Source: an uncultured Bacteroidaceae bacterium (GTDB lineage: Bacteria; Bacteroidota; Bacteroidia; Bacteroidales; Bacteroidaceae). From it: a stretch of 64,000 bases of DNA. The stretch covers positions 62,001-126,000 of the forward strand of contig CAJOIE010000003.1 of assembly GCA_905234605.1 (NCBI GenBank), in the 5' to 3' direction. A program made the position numbers and the translations under genes. Below, piece after piece: positions 8,165-17,169 of the stretch. The stretch's first letter is position 1, and each line of letters begins with the position of its first letter. The notes under the pieces are model-generated. The model had not been told where the DNA came from, made no database searches, and was given only the letters and a program-made list of their open reading frames with translations.

Positions 8165-11100
8165 TTAGTTGTTAGGGTTGATAGTCTTTGGGAAGAAACG
8201 TTCCTCCAGCCCCTGGAAGAGCACGAACAATGCCGGCAGGAACAGCAGCAGTGCCACGGTGCCCACAAGCATGCCGCCCACGGTGCCCACAGCCAGCGAC
8301 ATGTTGCCTCCTGCCCCTGCGCCGGTGGCAAACATCATTGGCATGAGGCCGAACACCATGGTCAGCGAGGTCATCAGTATAGGTCGCAGGCGCACACGGG
8401 CCGCCGCCAGTGCTGCCTGCCCGAGGGTCATGCGGTGCCATATACCGTCGCGGCCTATTTGTCCGCGCCGCAGCACGGTGGCATATTCCGTGAGGAGTAT
8501 CGCCGTCTTGGAGAGCAGACCAATGAGCATAATCACACCCGTCTGCATGTATATGTTGTTCTCTAATCCGAACCACTGCGCGAAGAGGAAGCTGCCCATG
8601 AGACCGAAAGGCACCGCAAAGATAATAGCCAATGGCGTGAACAGGCTCTCATAGAGGGCACATAGTATGAGATAGATGAAAACAATGCATGCGGCAAACA
8701 CATAGATGGTGTTGCTCCCTGCCGCCGCTTCCTCACGGCTCATGCCCGCAAACTCATAGCCATAGCCGGCAGGAAGCAGGCGCGCGGCCTCCTCGCGCAC
8801 GGCCTTGATGGCTTCGCCAGAGCTGTAGCCTTTCTCGGGCATACCGCTCACCTGTATGGCGGGGAAGAGGTTGAAGCGTGTCAGGTTGGCAGTGCCCAGC
8901 ACAGGCGTGAGCTCCACGAAGGCTGCCACGGGAGCCATCGCCCCGTCACGCGCACGCACGTACATATTATTTAATGCCTCTGTGTCGAGACGCTGGTCCA
9001 CATCGGCCTGCAGCATGACACGGTAGAGCTTGGAGAACTTGTTCATGTTGCTTGAGTAGGAGCCGCCTATATATCCTGAGAGGCATGAGAGCACATCGGC
9101 AGGCGACACGCCGGCCAGCTTGCAGCGTGCGGCATCCACGGTGAGGCGGTACTGCGGGTAGCGGTTGTCGAATGAAGTCTGCGCGCGTGCTATCTCCGGA
9201 CGTGAGCGCAGCCCCTCGATGAAGCGTGAGGTGACGTGCATGAGCGAGTCCACCGAGCGGTCCTGATGGTCCTGCACGTGCAGCTCAAAGCCATTGGTTG
9301 CTCCGTAGCCGCTTATCATGGGCTGGGTGAACACCATTATCTTGGCCTCATCAATGCCGGCCATACGGTGGTTCACCTCTGCCATGACGCTGGCCAGGTC
9401 GTCGCCGCGTCCACGCCGCTCGTCCCAGTTCTTGAGGCGCAGCAGGAACATGCCGTTGTTGGAGCTTTGGCCAGCCATGCGGCTGACTCCCGTGCTTTTG
9501 CTGTAGGCCTTCATCTGCGGCAGGTCCTTGATACGTTGCTCCACACGGTCCATCATGGCACGCGTGGTGGCCTTGCTGCTGCCGGGCTGCGTCTGCACCG
9601 TGACATAAATCACCCCCATGTCCTCATCGGGCACGAGCGATGTCTTGGTGATGGCAAGCATGTGGCCAAAGGCAGCTATGGCGGCTGCGGCCAGCAGCAA
9701 CGCGAGCCACTGGCGGCGGAGGAAGCAGGCCACGGCACCACGGCCTGCGCTACGTGCCTGCAGCAGCCACCGGCGGTGCCTGACGTGCCTGCCTTTGCCT
9801 CCGGGGGCTGCCGTGGCACGGGGGGCACGCAGGAAATGGGCGCACATGGCGGGACTGAGGGTGAGGGCACCTATCATGGATATGAGCACTGCCACGGCCA
9901 TGGTGAGGCCGAACTGTGTGTAGAAGATGCCGCTCGTGCCGCCCATGAAGCACACGGGTATGAACACAGCCATGAACACGAGTGTGCTGGTGACGAGTGC
10001 CGTGGTCACGCTGTGCATGGCCTCTGCCGTGGCCTGCCGCGGTTCTCTGACGCCGGCATCGAAGCGTTCCTGCGTGGCCTCGGTCACCACTATGGCATCG
10101 TCCACCACGGTGCCTATCACGAGCACCAGTGCGAAGAGCGTCAGGGTGTTGAGCGAGAAGTGGGCCACGTAGAGGAAGGCGAATGTGCCCACGAGCGACA
10201 CCACGATGCCGAGCAACGGTATCACCGTGGCACGCCATGAGCGCAGGAACAGCAGCACCACGAGCACCACGAGCACCACGGCCTCGAGCAGTGTGCGCGT
10301 CACGCTCTCGATGCTGGCATCAAGGAAGTCCTTGGTCGACATCAGGTCGATGAGCTCCATGTCGGCAGGCAGGTCGTGGCGTATCTCCTCCACGAGGCGG
10401 TCTATGCCGGTGATTATCTCGTTTGCATTGGAACCAGGCGTCTGCGATATCATGCATGTGGTGCCTGGGTGACCGTTGATTTCGCCTTCTATGGCATAGC
10501 CCTGAAGGCCTATCTCCACGCGGGCCACGTCGCCGAGGCGCAGCATGCTGCCGTCGGGCTCGGCGCGCACCACCATGCGCTCGTAGTCGGCGGCATCCTC
10601 GTAGCGGCCGCGATACTTGAGCACATACTGGTAGGTGTTGTCGCTCTCCTCGCCAAGAGTGCCGGCAGGGCTTTCCACATTCTGCTCGGCGAGCACGGCG
10701 GCGATGTCGGAGGGCATGAGTCCGTGGCGTGCCATCCGTGCGGGGTCGAGCCAGATGCGCATGGCATAGTTGGAGCCATAGACATCCACCTCGCCCACGC
10801 CAGGCACCCGCGACAGCCGCGGCTCTATGTTGATCTTGAAGTAGTTGTTGAGGAAGGCCAGGTCGTAGGTGCCGCCAGGGCTGTAGAGCCCCAGGCTCTT
10901 GAGTGTCGATGTCTGGCGGCGCATCACGGTGACACCCGTGCGTGTCACCTCGGCCGGCAGCAGTCCCTGTGCCTGTGCCACGCGGTTCTGCACGTTGACG
11001 GTGGCCATGTCGGGGTCGGTGCCTTGCTTGAAGAACACGTTGATGCGTGCCGAGCCGTTGTTGCTGGCATTGGAGGTCATGTAGAGCATGTTCTCCACGC

Positions 11101-11317
11101 CGTTGATGGCTTCCTCAAGCGGCACCACCACCGCTTTCTGCAGCGTCTCGGCGTTGGCTCCGGTGTAGCTGGCTCCCACGCTCACCGTGGGTGGCGCTAT
11201 GTCGGGGAACTGCTCTATGGGCAGCTGTGTGAGGCTGATGGCACCCACCAGCACTATCATCACCGAGATGACAGCCGAGAGTATGGGCCGGTCTATGAAT
11301 ATGCGCAGGCTGGGCAT
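8165..11317 (-). CDS. RND family multidrug efflux permease (AcrB/HAE1 type)
   Basis: A 1050-residue inner-membrane proton-driven efflux pump subunit. MPSLRIFIDRPILSAVISVMIVL is the classic N-terminal transmembrane helix of the family, so the start at 11317 is preferred over the track start at 11389. Two repeats of the RND fold are visible. The proton-relay pair is in VLVIGTVVDDAIVV, and the second half carries FAQWFGLENNIYMQTG. Such pumps work with a membrane fusion protein and a TolC-like outer membrane channel, and neither is adjacent here. It lies 52 bases after the DPP4-like gene and 7 bases before GH43, in an unusual gene order. Confidence 0.95.
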   Translation of the reverse strand: MPSLRIFIDRPILSAVISVMIVLVGAISLTQLPIEQFPDIAPPTVSVGASYTGANAETLQKAVVVPLEEAINGVENMLYMTSNASNNGSARINVFFKQGTDPDMATVNVQNRVAQAQGLLPAEVTRTGVTVMRRQTSTLKSLGLYSPGGTYDLAFLNNYFKINIEPRLSRVPGVGEVDVYGSNYAMRIWLDPARMARHGLMPSDIAAVLAEQNVESPAGTLGEESDNTYQYVLKYRGRYEDAADYERMVVRAEPDGSMLRLGDVARVEIGLQGYAIEGEINGHPGTTCMISQTPGSNANEIITGIDRLVEEIRHDLPADMELIDLMSTKDFLDASIESVTRTLLEAVVLVVLVVLLFLRSWRATVIPLLGIVVSLVGTFAFLYVAHFSLNTLTLFALVLVIGTVVDDAIVVTEATQERFDAGVREPRQATAEAMHSVTTALVTSTLVFMAVFIPVCFMGGTSGIFYTQFGLTMAVAVLISMIGALTLSPAMCAHFLRAPRATAAPGGKGRHVRHRRWLLQARSAGRGAVACFLRRQWLALLLAAAAIAAFGHMLAITKTSLVPDEDMGVIYVTVQTQPGSSKATTRAMMDRVEQRIKDLPQMKAYSKSTGVSRMAGQSSNNGMFLLRLKNWDERRGRGDDLASVMAEVNHRMAGIDEAKIMVFTQPMISGYGATNGFELHVQDHQDRSVDSLMHVTSRFIEGLRSRPEIARAQTSFDNRYPQYRLTVDAARCKLAGVSPADVLSCLSGYIGGSYSSNMNKFSKLYRVMLQADVDQRLDTEALNNMYVRARDGAMAPVAAFVELTPVLGTANLTRFNLFPAIQVSGMPEKGYSSGEAIKAVREEAARLLPAGYGYEFAGMSREEAAAGSNTIYVFAACIVFIYLILCALYESLFTPLAIIFAVPFGLMGSFLFAQWFGLENNIYMQTGVIMLIGLLSKTAILLTEYATVLRRGQIGRDGIWHRMTLGQAALAAARVRLRPILMTSLTMVFGLMPMMFATGAGAGGNMSLAVGTVGGMLVGTVALLLFLPALFVLFQGLEERFFPKTINPNN

Positions 11318-11369
11318 GGAGCCGGTGTGTGTGTTCCGTGGTAAGGTGTTATGCAGTGTGGATGCCGTC

Positions 11370-13565
11370 TCAGCGCAGTTCGCGCTCAAACCATCGGGCT
11401 ATGCTGCTGTAGATGTGCAGGCGTGTGCGTGCGCCGTAGATGCTGTGGTTGCGGTTGGTGTAGACAATCTGGTGGAACGGTTTGTCGGCCTGCACCAGTG
11501 CCTCGGTGAGCTCGGCAGTGTTGCGGTAGTGCACATTGTCGTCGGCCGTGCCGTGACAGAGCAGCAGGGCTCCGTGCAGGTGGCTGGCGCGCGACATGGG
11601 GTTGTCGGCATATCCGGCAGCATTCTCCTTGGGGGTGCGCATGTAGCGCTCGGTATAGATGCTGTCGTAGAAGCGGTAGTTGGTGACGGGAGCCACGGCG
11701 ACACCGGCGGCGAACACCGGACGCCCTTCCATCATCGACATCAGGGTCATGTAGCCGCCATAGCTCCATCCCCAGATGCCTATATGCTCCTTGTCCACGT
11801 AGGGCAGCGACCCCAGGTAGAGGGCGGTTTCCACCTGGTCGCGGGCCTCCGTCTGTCCCAAATGCAGGTAGGTCTGCTTCTCGAAGGCTGCTCCACGGCC
11901 GCCGGTGCCACGCCCGTCCACGCACACCATGATGAAGCCCTGCTCGGCCATGTAGCGCTCGAACATGGCTCCACCCATATTGCCGGTGTTCCATGCGTCG
12001 AGCACTTGCTGTGAGCCTGGTCCGCTGTATTGGAACATGACCACGGGGTAGCGGCGTGAGGCGTCGAAGCCGGCGGGCTTGTACATGTAGCCGTTGAGTG
12101 TCACGCCGTCATGTGTCTGGAAGGAGAAAAGCTCGGCCTGGGGCATGTGGGCTTCCTGCACACGACGGCGCAGGTCGGCGTTGTCCTCGAGCGTGGCCAT
12201 GAGCTTACCTTTGGCGTCGCGCAGGGTCACCACGGGAGGTGTGGTGAGCGACGAGTAGGTGTTGACATACCACTTGAAGTTGGCCGAGAACACGGCGCTG
12301 TTGCTGCCGCGCCCGTCGCTCAGCCGTGTCACGTTGCCGCGGGCATCAGCGCGGCACACGGTGCGGTACTGCGGCCCGTCGGCGGTGGAGGCGTAGTAGG
12401 TGTTGCCGCTCTTGGGGTCGTAGCCGTAGAAGTCGGTCACGACATAGTCGCCACTCGTGAGCTGGCGGCGCAGCGTGCCGTTGAGGTCGTAGAGGTAGAG
12501 GTGGTTGTAGCCCGAGCGCTCACTCATCATGACGAAGCCCTGGTCGAAGACGTGGAAGTGGCGGTAGGGCTCCTCCGTGATGTAGGGCTCCACCTGGTCG
12601 CGCACTATGAGCTTGCACTCCGTGGAGCGCGGGTTGGCGGCATAGATGTCGAGGCGGTCCTGATGGCGGTTCTGCGTGAGCACGAGCAGGCGCTCGGCGT
12701 CGGAGGTGGCAACGAGGCGCGTCACGTAGCCGTCATCGTCGAGAGGCAGCTTGAGGCGTCGTGTGGCATGGCTCTTGATGTCGTAGGTGCACACGCTCAC
12801 GCTGCTGTTCTGCTCGCCGGCGATGGGATACTTGTAGGTGTAGGAGCCCGGGTAGTCGGCATACTCCTCGAGCACGGGTGCCATGCCACGGTAGAGGGGG
12901 AAGGAGAACTGGCGCACGGCTGTCTCGTCGTAGCGCAGCCAGCAGAGCATGGTGGCGTCGGCAGTGAAGCAGAAGGCGCGTGCGAAGCTGAACTCTTCCT
13001 CGTTCACCCAGTCGGGCTTGCCGTTGATGATACTGCCGGCCTGTCCGTCCTTGGTCACCTGCACCTCGGCGTTGCCATAGAGCAGCTCCACGAGGAAGAG
13101 GTTGTTCTGGCGCACGAAGGCTATCATGTTGCCGTCGGGCGAGAAGGCGGGCACCTCCTGCGGCCCCGCAGTGGAGAGGGGGGCGAGGGTCTGGTTGCGC
13201 ACATCGTAGACATACCACTCGGCGGTGGCGGAGTGGCAGTAGATGGGTGTGCGGTGCGTCTGGATGAGGATGCGCCGCTCGTCGGGACTGACGATATAGT
13301 CGGTGAAGCTCTCCACCTCGACGTCGCCGCGTGCTGTCGCCACGTCGAAGAGCACCGACGTCGGCTCGCCCGTGCGGAAGCTGTGGGCCACGATGCGGCG
13401 GCCGTCCATCTGGGCGTAGTGCTCACCGTCGGCCAGAGGGCGCACGCCATGCACGCCGCGCGCGGCATACGTGCCGGAGGCTATGGCCTCGAGGGTGAGG
13501 GTGGCGGCACGGGCTGTGCCGAGCAGCGTGAGGGCTGCGGCTATGAGGACTGCTATGCGGTGCAT
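11370..13565 (-). CDS. Dipeptidyl peptidase IV-like S9 serine peptidase
   Basis: A 731-residue exported peptidase. The start at 13565 gives the signal peptide MHRIAVLIAAALTLLGTARA. The N-terminal two thirds form a DPPIV_N beta-propeller. The C-terminal alpha/beta hydrolase domain has the nucleophile in GWSYGGY (Ser601), the acid in HGTADDNVHY (Asp675 or Asp676), and the base in NRNHSIYG (His707). These enzymes remove X-Pro or X-Ala dipeptides from peptide N-termini in the periplasm, a common nutrient strategy in Bacteroidales. It is the first gene of a minus-strand run that continues into the RND and GH43 genes. Confidence 0.93.
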   Translation of the reverse strand: MHRIAVLIAAALTLLGTARAATLTLEAIASGTYAARGVHGVRPLADGEHYAQMDGRRIVAHSFRTGEPTSVLFDVATARGDVEVESFTDYIVSPDERRILIQTHRTPIYCHSATAEWYVYDVRNQTLAPLSTAGPQEVPAFSPDGNMIAFVRQNNLFLVELLYGNAEVQVTKDGQAGSIINGKPDWVNEEEFSFARAFCFTADATMLCWLRYDETAVRQFSFPLYRGMAPVLEEYADYPGSYTYKYPIAGEQNSSVSVCTYDIKSHATRRLKLPLDDDGYVTRLVATSDAERLLVLTQNRHQDRLDIYAANPRSTECKLIVRDQVEPYITEEPYRHFHVFDQGFVMMSERSGYNHLYLYDLNGTLRRQLTSGDYVVTDFYGYDPKSGNTYYASTADGPQYRTVCRADARGNVTRLSDGRGSNSAVFSANFKWYVNTYSSLTTPPVVTLRDAKGKLMATLEDNADLRRRVQEAHMPQAELFSFQTHDGVTLNGYMYKPAGFDASRRYPVVMFQYSGPGSQQVLDAWNTGNMGGAMFERYMAEQGFIMVCVDGRGTGGRGAAFEKQTYLHLGQTEARDQVETALYLGSLPYVDKEHIGIWGWSYGGYMTLMSMMEGRPVFAAGVAVAPVTNYRFYDSIYTERYMRTPKENAAGYADNPMSRASHLHGALLLCHGTADDNVHYRNTAELTEALVQADKPFHQIVYTNRNHSIYGARTRLHIYSSIARWFERELR

Positions 13566-13620
13566 GGTGGTTTCGTCGGGCTTAATGAACAACTAAGGAT
13601 TGCGTGCGCGTGCACGATGG

Positions 13621-13629
13621 GCAAAGATA
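13621..13629 (-). promoter_or_regulatory. -7 box TATCTTTGC for the DPP4-like gene
   Basis: A perfect Bacteroidetes -7 element on the minus strand, about 55 bases before the DPP4-like start. It is divergent from the hemW promoter. Confidence 0.7.
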
Positions 13630-13705
13630 GCACTTATTTGCTTCTGCCAATGCTTTGAAGCGGCTTTATCTGCCGCCTTCGTGCACGCCGCTGCCGCCCA
13701 ATGGT

Positions 13706-13714
13706 TACCTTTGC
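13706..13714 (+). promoter_or_regulatory. -7 box TACCTTTGC immediately before hemW
   Basis: A perfect -7 element that ends only 6 bases before the hemW ATG. Transcription would start at or within a few bases of the start codon, giving a leaderless or nearly leaderless mRNA. Confidence 0.65.
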
Positions 13715-13720
13715 GCCTGC

Positions 13721-14881
13721 ATGGCTGGCATATACATACACATTCCATTCTGCCTGTCGCGATGCATCTACTGCGACTTCTATTCCACCACGGCTGCCGA
13801 GCTGCTGCCGGACTACGTCGACGCGCTATGCCGCGAGATGGCCCTGCGGCGCAGCGAGCTGGAGGGCACGCCCGTGGCCACCGTATACATCGGCGGCGGC
13901 ACGCCGTCGGTGCTCTCGCCGGCACAGCTGCAGCAGATTGACACCTGCCTGCGCGACAACTACGACGTGGTGCCCGGCGCGGAGTACACCGTGGAGCTCA
14001 ACCCCGACGACGTGGGCCGCAAGGGGGGGCTGCTGGATGCCGGCGAGCTGCCATTCAACCGCGCCTCGATGGGCATACAGACGCTCGACGACAGACTGCT
14101 GCGACTGCTGCGGCGACGCCACGACGCCGACACGGCCATACGCGCCGTCGACACACTGCGCCGCAGGGGCATAGGCAACATCAGCGTTGACCTCATCTAC
14201 GGACTGCCGACACAGACGCTCGAGGCCTTCACCGCCGACGTGGACGCCGTGCTCGCACTCGGCACGCAGCACCTCTCGGCCTACGCCCTCTCCTACGAGC
14301 CCGGCACGCCGCTCCACGCCATGCGCCGCCGCGGCGAGGTGCAGGAGACCGACGAGGAGGTGAGCGTGGCCATGTATGAGACATTGTGCCGGCGTGCACG
14401 CCAGGCCGGCTTCGAACATTACGAGCTTTCCAACTTCGCACTGCCTGGCCGGCACTCACGCCACAACAGCGCCTACTGGCAGGGGGTGCCCTACATAGGC
14501 TTCGGCCCTGCGGCACACAGCTACGACGGACGCAGCACACGCCGCGCCAACACGCCGTCGCTCACGGCCTACCTGCGCCACCTCAGCCAGGACGGCGCGG
14601 CAGCGGCAGCAGCCACCGGCACCACGGCATGGGCCGAGATGGAACACCTGACAACGGCCGAGCTCTACGACGAGCACGTCATGTGCGCCCTGCGCACACG
14701 GCAGGGCATCAGCCTCACGGCACTGCGCGACCGCTTCGGCAGCACATGGCAGGCCCACCTGATGCATGCCGCCGCACCGCACATCGCTGCCGGCCGCCTC
14801 TGCGTCGACGGCGACCGCCTGCACCTCGCCCACTCTGCCCTCATGGTGGCCGACGACGTGATGAGCGACCTCATGGCATAG
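13721..14881 (+). CDS. hemW: HemW-like radical SAM protein (coproporphyrinogen oxidase family)
   Basis: A 386-residue cytoplasmic radical SAM protein. MAGIYIHIPFCLSRCIYCDF holds the iron-sulfur cysteines C11, C15 and C18, and VYIGGGTPSVLS is the glycine-rich SAM-binding motif. The start at 13721 is preferred because this is where the family begins; the longer track ORF reads through the promoter. HemW is a heme chaperone related to HemN but lacks oxidase activity. The short form, the absence of an N-terminal extension and the CxxxCxxC spacing fit HemW. It is divergent from the DPP4-like gene and followed by repeat cluster B. Confidence 0.92.
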   Translation: MAGIYIHIPFCLSRCIYCDFYSTTAAELLPDYVDALCREMALRRSELEGTPVATVYIGGGTPSVLSPAQLQQIDTCLRDNYDVVPGAEYTVELNPDDVGRKGGLLDAGELPFNRASMGIQTLDDRLLRLLRRRHDADTAIRAVDTLRRRGIGNISVDLIYGLPTQTLEAFTADVDAVLALGTQHLSAYALSYEPGTPLHAMRRRGEVQETDEEVSVAMYETLCRRARQAGFEHYELSNFALPGRHSRHNSAYWQGVPYIGFGPAAHSYDGRSTRRANTPSLTAYLRHLSQDGAAAAAATGTTAWAEMEHLTTAELYDEHVMCALRTRQGISLTALRDRFGSTWQAHLMHAAAPHIAAGRLCVDGDRLHLAHSALMVADDVMSDLMA

Positions 14882-14891
14882 GCTGCCACAA

Positions 14892-14973
14892 ACACCCTGC
14901 ACCCCCAACACAAGGACCCTGCACCGCCGCTGTTGCGACCGTGCAGGGTTCTTGTGTTGGGGGTGCAGGGTGT
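14892..14973. repeat. Intergenic repeat cluster B: 33-base inverted repeat
   Basis: The left arm 14892-14924 starts ACACCCTGCACCCCCAACAC, and the right arm 14941-14973 is its reverse complement with one mismatch; the loop is 16 bases. Each arm contains the family core twice. It lies between the convergent hemW and AraC-type genes, so it could end transcription from hemW or form a cruciform. Confidence 0.9.
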
Positions 14974-15036
14974 CACAGAGGCACCTGCTCATGCTTCCGG
15001 CGAGGGATGCGGCTGCGCCGCACACATGCCGGCAGC

Positions 15037-15417
15037 TCAGGCACCGCCCTTGCGCACCTGCCCTGGCGTGAGACCGTACTTCTTCTTGAAAATGGCTGAG
15101 AAGTGCGACACATTCTTGAAGCCCACGTCGAAGCAAGCATCCGACACCCTACAGCCGCGCTCCAGCAACTCGTGGGCTGCACGCAGGCGCCGATCCGTGA
15201 GCCACCGCTCAGGCGAGAGCTCGCTCATGCGCTTGAAGTCGCGCTTGAACGTGCTGAGACTGCGCCCCGACGCCTGAGCAAACTCGCTCATCGACATGTC
15301 GGCAGAATAGTGTTTCTCCATGAAGGCTGCAAGGTCGGTCTTCCGGGAGGGACGAGCGCTGACGTCGGTCGAGAGGAAAGCGTCTAACGGTGCGAGAGGA
15401 GGGTGGCTGTCTGGCAT
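15037..15417 (-). CDS. AraC-type helix-turn-helix protein, HTH domain only
   Basis: A 126-residue protein that is essentially one AraC/XylS DNA-binding domain. It has the first helix-turn-helix around MSMSEFAQASGRSLSTFKRDF and the second around RVSDACFDVGFKNVSHFSAIFKKKYGLTPGQ. Full AraC regulators have 250-300 residues with an N-terminal sensor domain, which is absent. An upstream minus-strand promoter about 80 bases away suggests this short form is expressed as such. It is divergent from rhamnose mutarotase, so control of rhamnose use is possible but only inferred from position. Confidence 0.85.
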   Translation of the reverse strand: MPDSHPPLAPLDAFLSTDVSARPSRKTDLAAFMEKHYSADMSMSEFAQASGRSLSTFKRDFKRMSELSPERWLTDRRLRAAHELLERGCRVSDACFDVGFKNVSHFSAIFKKKYGLTPGQVRKGGA

Positions 15418-15498
15418 AAAGTCAAGAGGGTGCTGGTGCTATCGCTGTGGGACATAGTGTGAAAGACCTATGCGCAAGGGCTGTTTCGTCTTCACACC

Positions 15499-15507
15499 GC
15501 AAAAATA
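15499..15507 (-). promoter_or_regulatory. -7 box TATTTTTGC for the AraC-type gene
   Basis: A good -7 element on the minus strand, about 82 bases before the start of the HTH-only gene. It is back to back with the rhaM promoter at 15658, leaving a divergent control region of about 150 bases. Confidence 0.6.
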
Positions 15508-15657
15508 TGCCATTGCAACACACATGCGTTTGTTTTACGGCTCAAACTGAGGCTTCCTTGCCCGTTAAAGGCTGAGAATATGGCATTTAGGCCCTCTCAC
15601 CACAAAACATGCCAAAAACATTTTGCCCGCGGGCTTCATGCACGCTGTCTTTTTGCA

Positions 15658-15666
15658 TACCTTTGC
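15658..15666 (+). promoter_or_regulatory. -7 box TACCTTTGC for rhaM
   Basis: A perfect Bacteroidetes -7 element about 70 bases before the rhaM start. It supports the ATG at 15736 over the long upstream frame in the ORF track. Confidence 0.7.
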
Positions 15667-15735
15667 CTTGCGACAGGCTGCCGGCAGGCATGCCACAACA
15701 CCAAGCTATTCTCAACCAACAACCATCACATCAGC

Positions 15736-16050
15736 ATGAAACGCTTTGCCTTCAAGATGCACCTCAAGCCCGGATGCGAGCAGGAGTATGAGCGACGCCA
15801 CGCAGCCCTGTGGCCCGAACTGAAGAAACAAATCAAGGACGGCGGCATAGCCAACTACAGCATCTACTGGGACCGCGACACCAACATCCTCTTCGCATAT
15901 CAGGAGATAGAGGGCGAACAGAGCTCGCAGGACATGGGAGCCGACGAGACAACACAGCGCTGGTGGGCCTACATGCGCGACATCATGGACACAAACCCCG
16001 ACAACAGCCCTGTCACCACACCCCTCCAGGAAGTGTTCCACTTAGACTGA
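15736..16050 (+). CDS. rhaM: L-rhamnose mutarotase
   Basis: A 104-residue cytoplasmic enzyme that interconverts the alpha and beta anomers of L-rhamnose. It matches the family in length and motifs: FKMHLKPGCEQEYERRHAALWPEL at the N-terminus with the catalytic His and Tyr region, NYSIYWDRDTNILFAYQE in the middle, and WWAYMRDIM near the end. The other rhamnose genes (isomerase, kinase, aldolase) are not in this window. Rhamnose could come from substrates of the PL11 lyase at 38-43 kb. Confidence 0.92.
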   Translation: MKRFAFKMHLKPGCEQEYERRHAALWPELKKQIKDGGIANYSIYWDRDTNILFAYQEIEGEQSSQDMGADETTQRWWAYMRDIMDTNPDNSPVTTPLQEVFHLD

Positions 16051-16143
16051 GACACCCGAGCCACCATGCCTGCGCGACAAAGCCACAGCAGCGAGTGCAT
16101 ACGTGTGCGCGCCAGCACATCAAACTAACATAACAGCAGAACC

Positions 16144-16863
16144 ATGACCAAAGAACATTCCACACTCCTTGCCGCCGCCATAGTGGCAATAGGCATCGCA
16201 ACAGCCGGATGCGCACTGCGCAGCGGCATCATAGCCTTCAAGACCCTCGACCGCGAAGTGACAGCCAAGGGACTGGCCGAGAAAGAAGTGGTGGCCGACA
16301 AAGCCACGTGGCCACTGCGCTTCAAGCTGCTCAGCAACGACCCTACCGAGCTATACAACCGCATCGAGGCCGCGACAAAGACCATAGTGGCCTTCCTCCG
16401 TCAAGGCGGCATCGCAGAGAGCGAGATCAGCGTGGCTGCACCCACCATAGTGGACCAGCAGGCCAACATGAGCTACTCCACCGAGGAGGTGCGCTACCGC
16501 TACAAAGCCAACTGCACCGTGACCGTAGTCACACGCGACGTGGAGCGCGTGCGCACCCTCGTAGGCCGCCAGGCCGAGCTCATGCGCCAAGGCATTGCCA
16601 TCGTGGGCAACGAGTATGAAGAGGGCAATGCCGTGACCTACGAGTTCACCGCTCTCAACGACATCAAGCCCGAGATGATATCCAGCGCACTGCAAGCGGC
16701 ACGCACCACAGCCGAGCGCTTCGCCGCAGACAGCAACAGCCGCCTCGGCAAGATACGCACAGCGCAGCAGGGACAGTTCTCCATCGAGACACGCGACCAG
16801 ACAACACCCTGGCTCAAACAGGTGCGTGTGGTGTCGACCGTCGTCTTCTACCTCGACGACTGA
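16144..16863 (+). CDS. SIMPL domain protein (DUF541), exported
   Basis: A 239-residue protein with a hydrophobic N-terminus that contains a possible lipobox (IATAGCALR), so it may be a lipoprotein. The body has the SIMPL/DUF541 pattern: TAKGLAEKEVVADKATWPL near residue 40, then IVDQQANMSYSTEEVRYRYKA, and a late AARTTAERFAADSNSRLGKI segment. Family members are periplasmic or outer-membrane proteins of unclear function; some are linked to stress. It lies 93 bases after rhaM and may be read from the same promoter. Confidence 0.85.
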   Translation: MTKEHSTLLAAAIVAIGIATAGCALRSGIIAFKTLDREVTAKGLAEKEVVADKATWPLRFKLLSNDPTELYNRIEAATKTIVAFLRQGGIAESEISVAAPTIVDQQANMSYSTEEVRYRYKANCTVTVVTRDVERVRTLVGRQAELMRQGIAIVGNEYEEGNAVTYEFTALNDIKPEMISSALQAARTTAERFAADSNSRLGKIRTAQQGQFSIETRDQTTPWLKQVRVVSTVVFYLDD

Positions 16864-17064
16864 GCCACAGCACATGCCACACAGACCACTACAGCCCCAA
16901 CGGCACACACAGACAATCCCGCTGCCGCCATGCTCCACCACAGCTTGCCGCAGCCCGCTACCACGGGATAGACGCCTGGGGATGGAGCCATGGGCCGGCA
17001 GGCGTGAAGCCATCTGAAAATAAAAAAGAAGGCTCCCTTGTTGGCGTATATTAAGCTAAAGGCC

Positions 17065-17073
17065 TACCTTTGC
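17065..17073 (+). promoter_or_regulatory. Promoter for the 820-residue secreted protein
   Basis: TACCTTTGC, with a TTG about 20 bases upstream, matches the full Bacteroidetes consensus. The leader to the ATG at 17170 is about 95 bases and AT-rich. The rest of the gap from 16864 to 17169 shows no gene. Confidence 0.75.
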
Positions 17074-17169
17074 CACCGAGCTGCAACGAGTGTTCACCCT
17101 AACGACGCTATACAACTAACATCTTTATATTCACTCAAATACATTAACAATCACTAAACAAAAAAAGCA

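Noticed and set aside
12111-13658. 515-codon open frame antisense to the DPP4-like gene
   Set aside because: It is a by-product of high GC content and codon bias; the opposite strand has a complete S9 peptidase with its catalytic triad.
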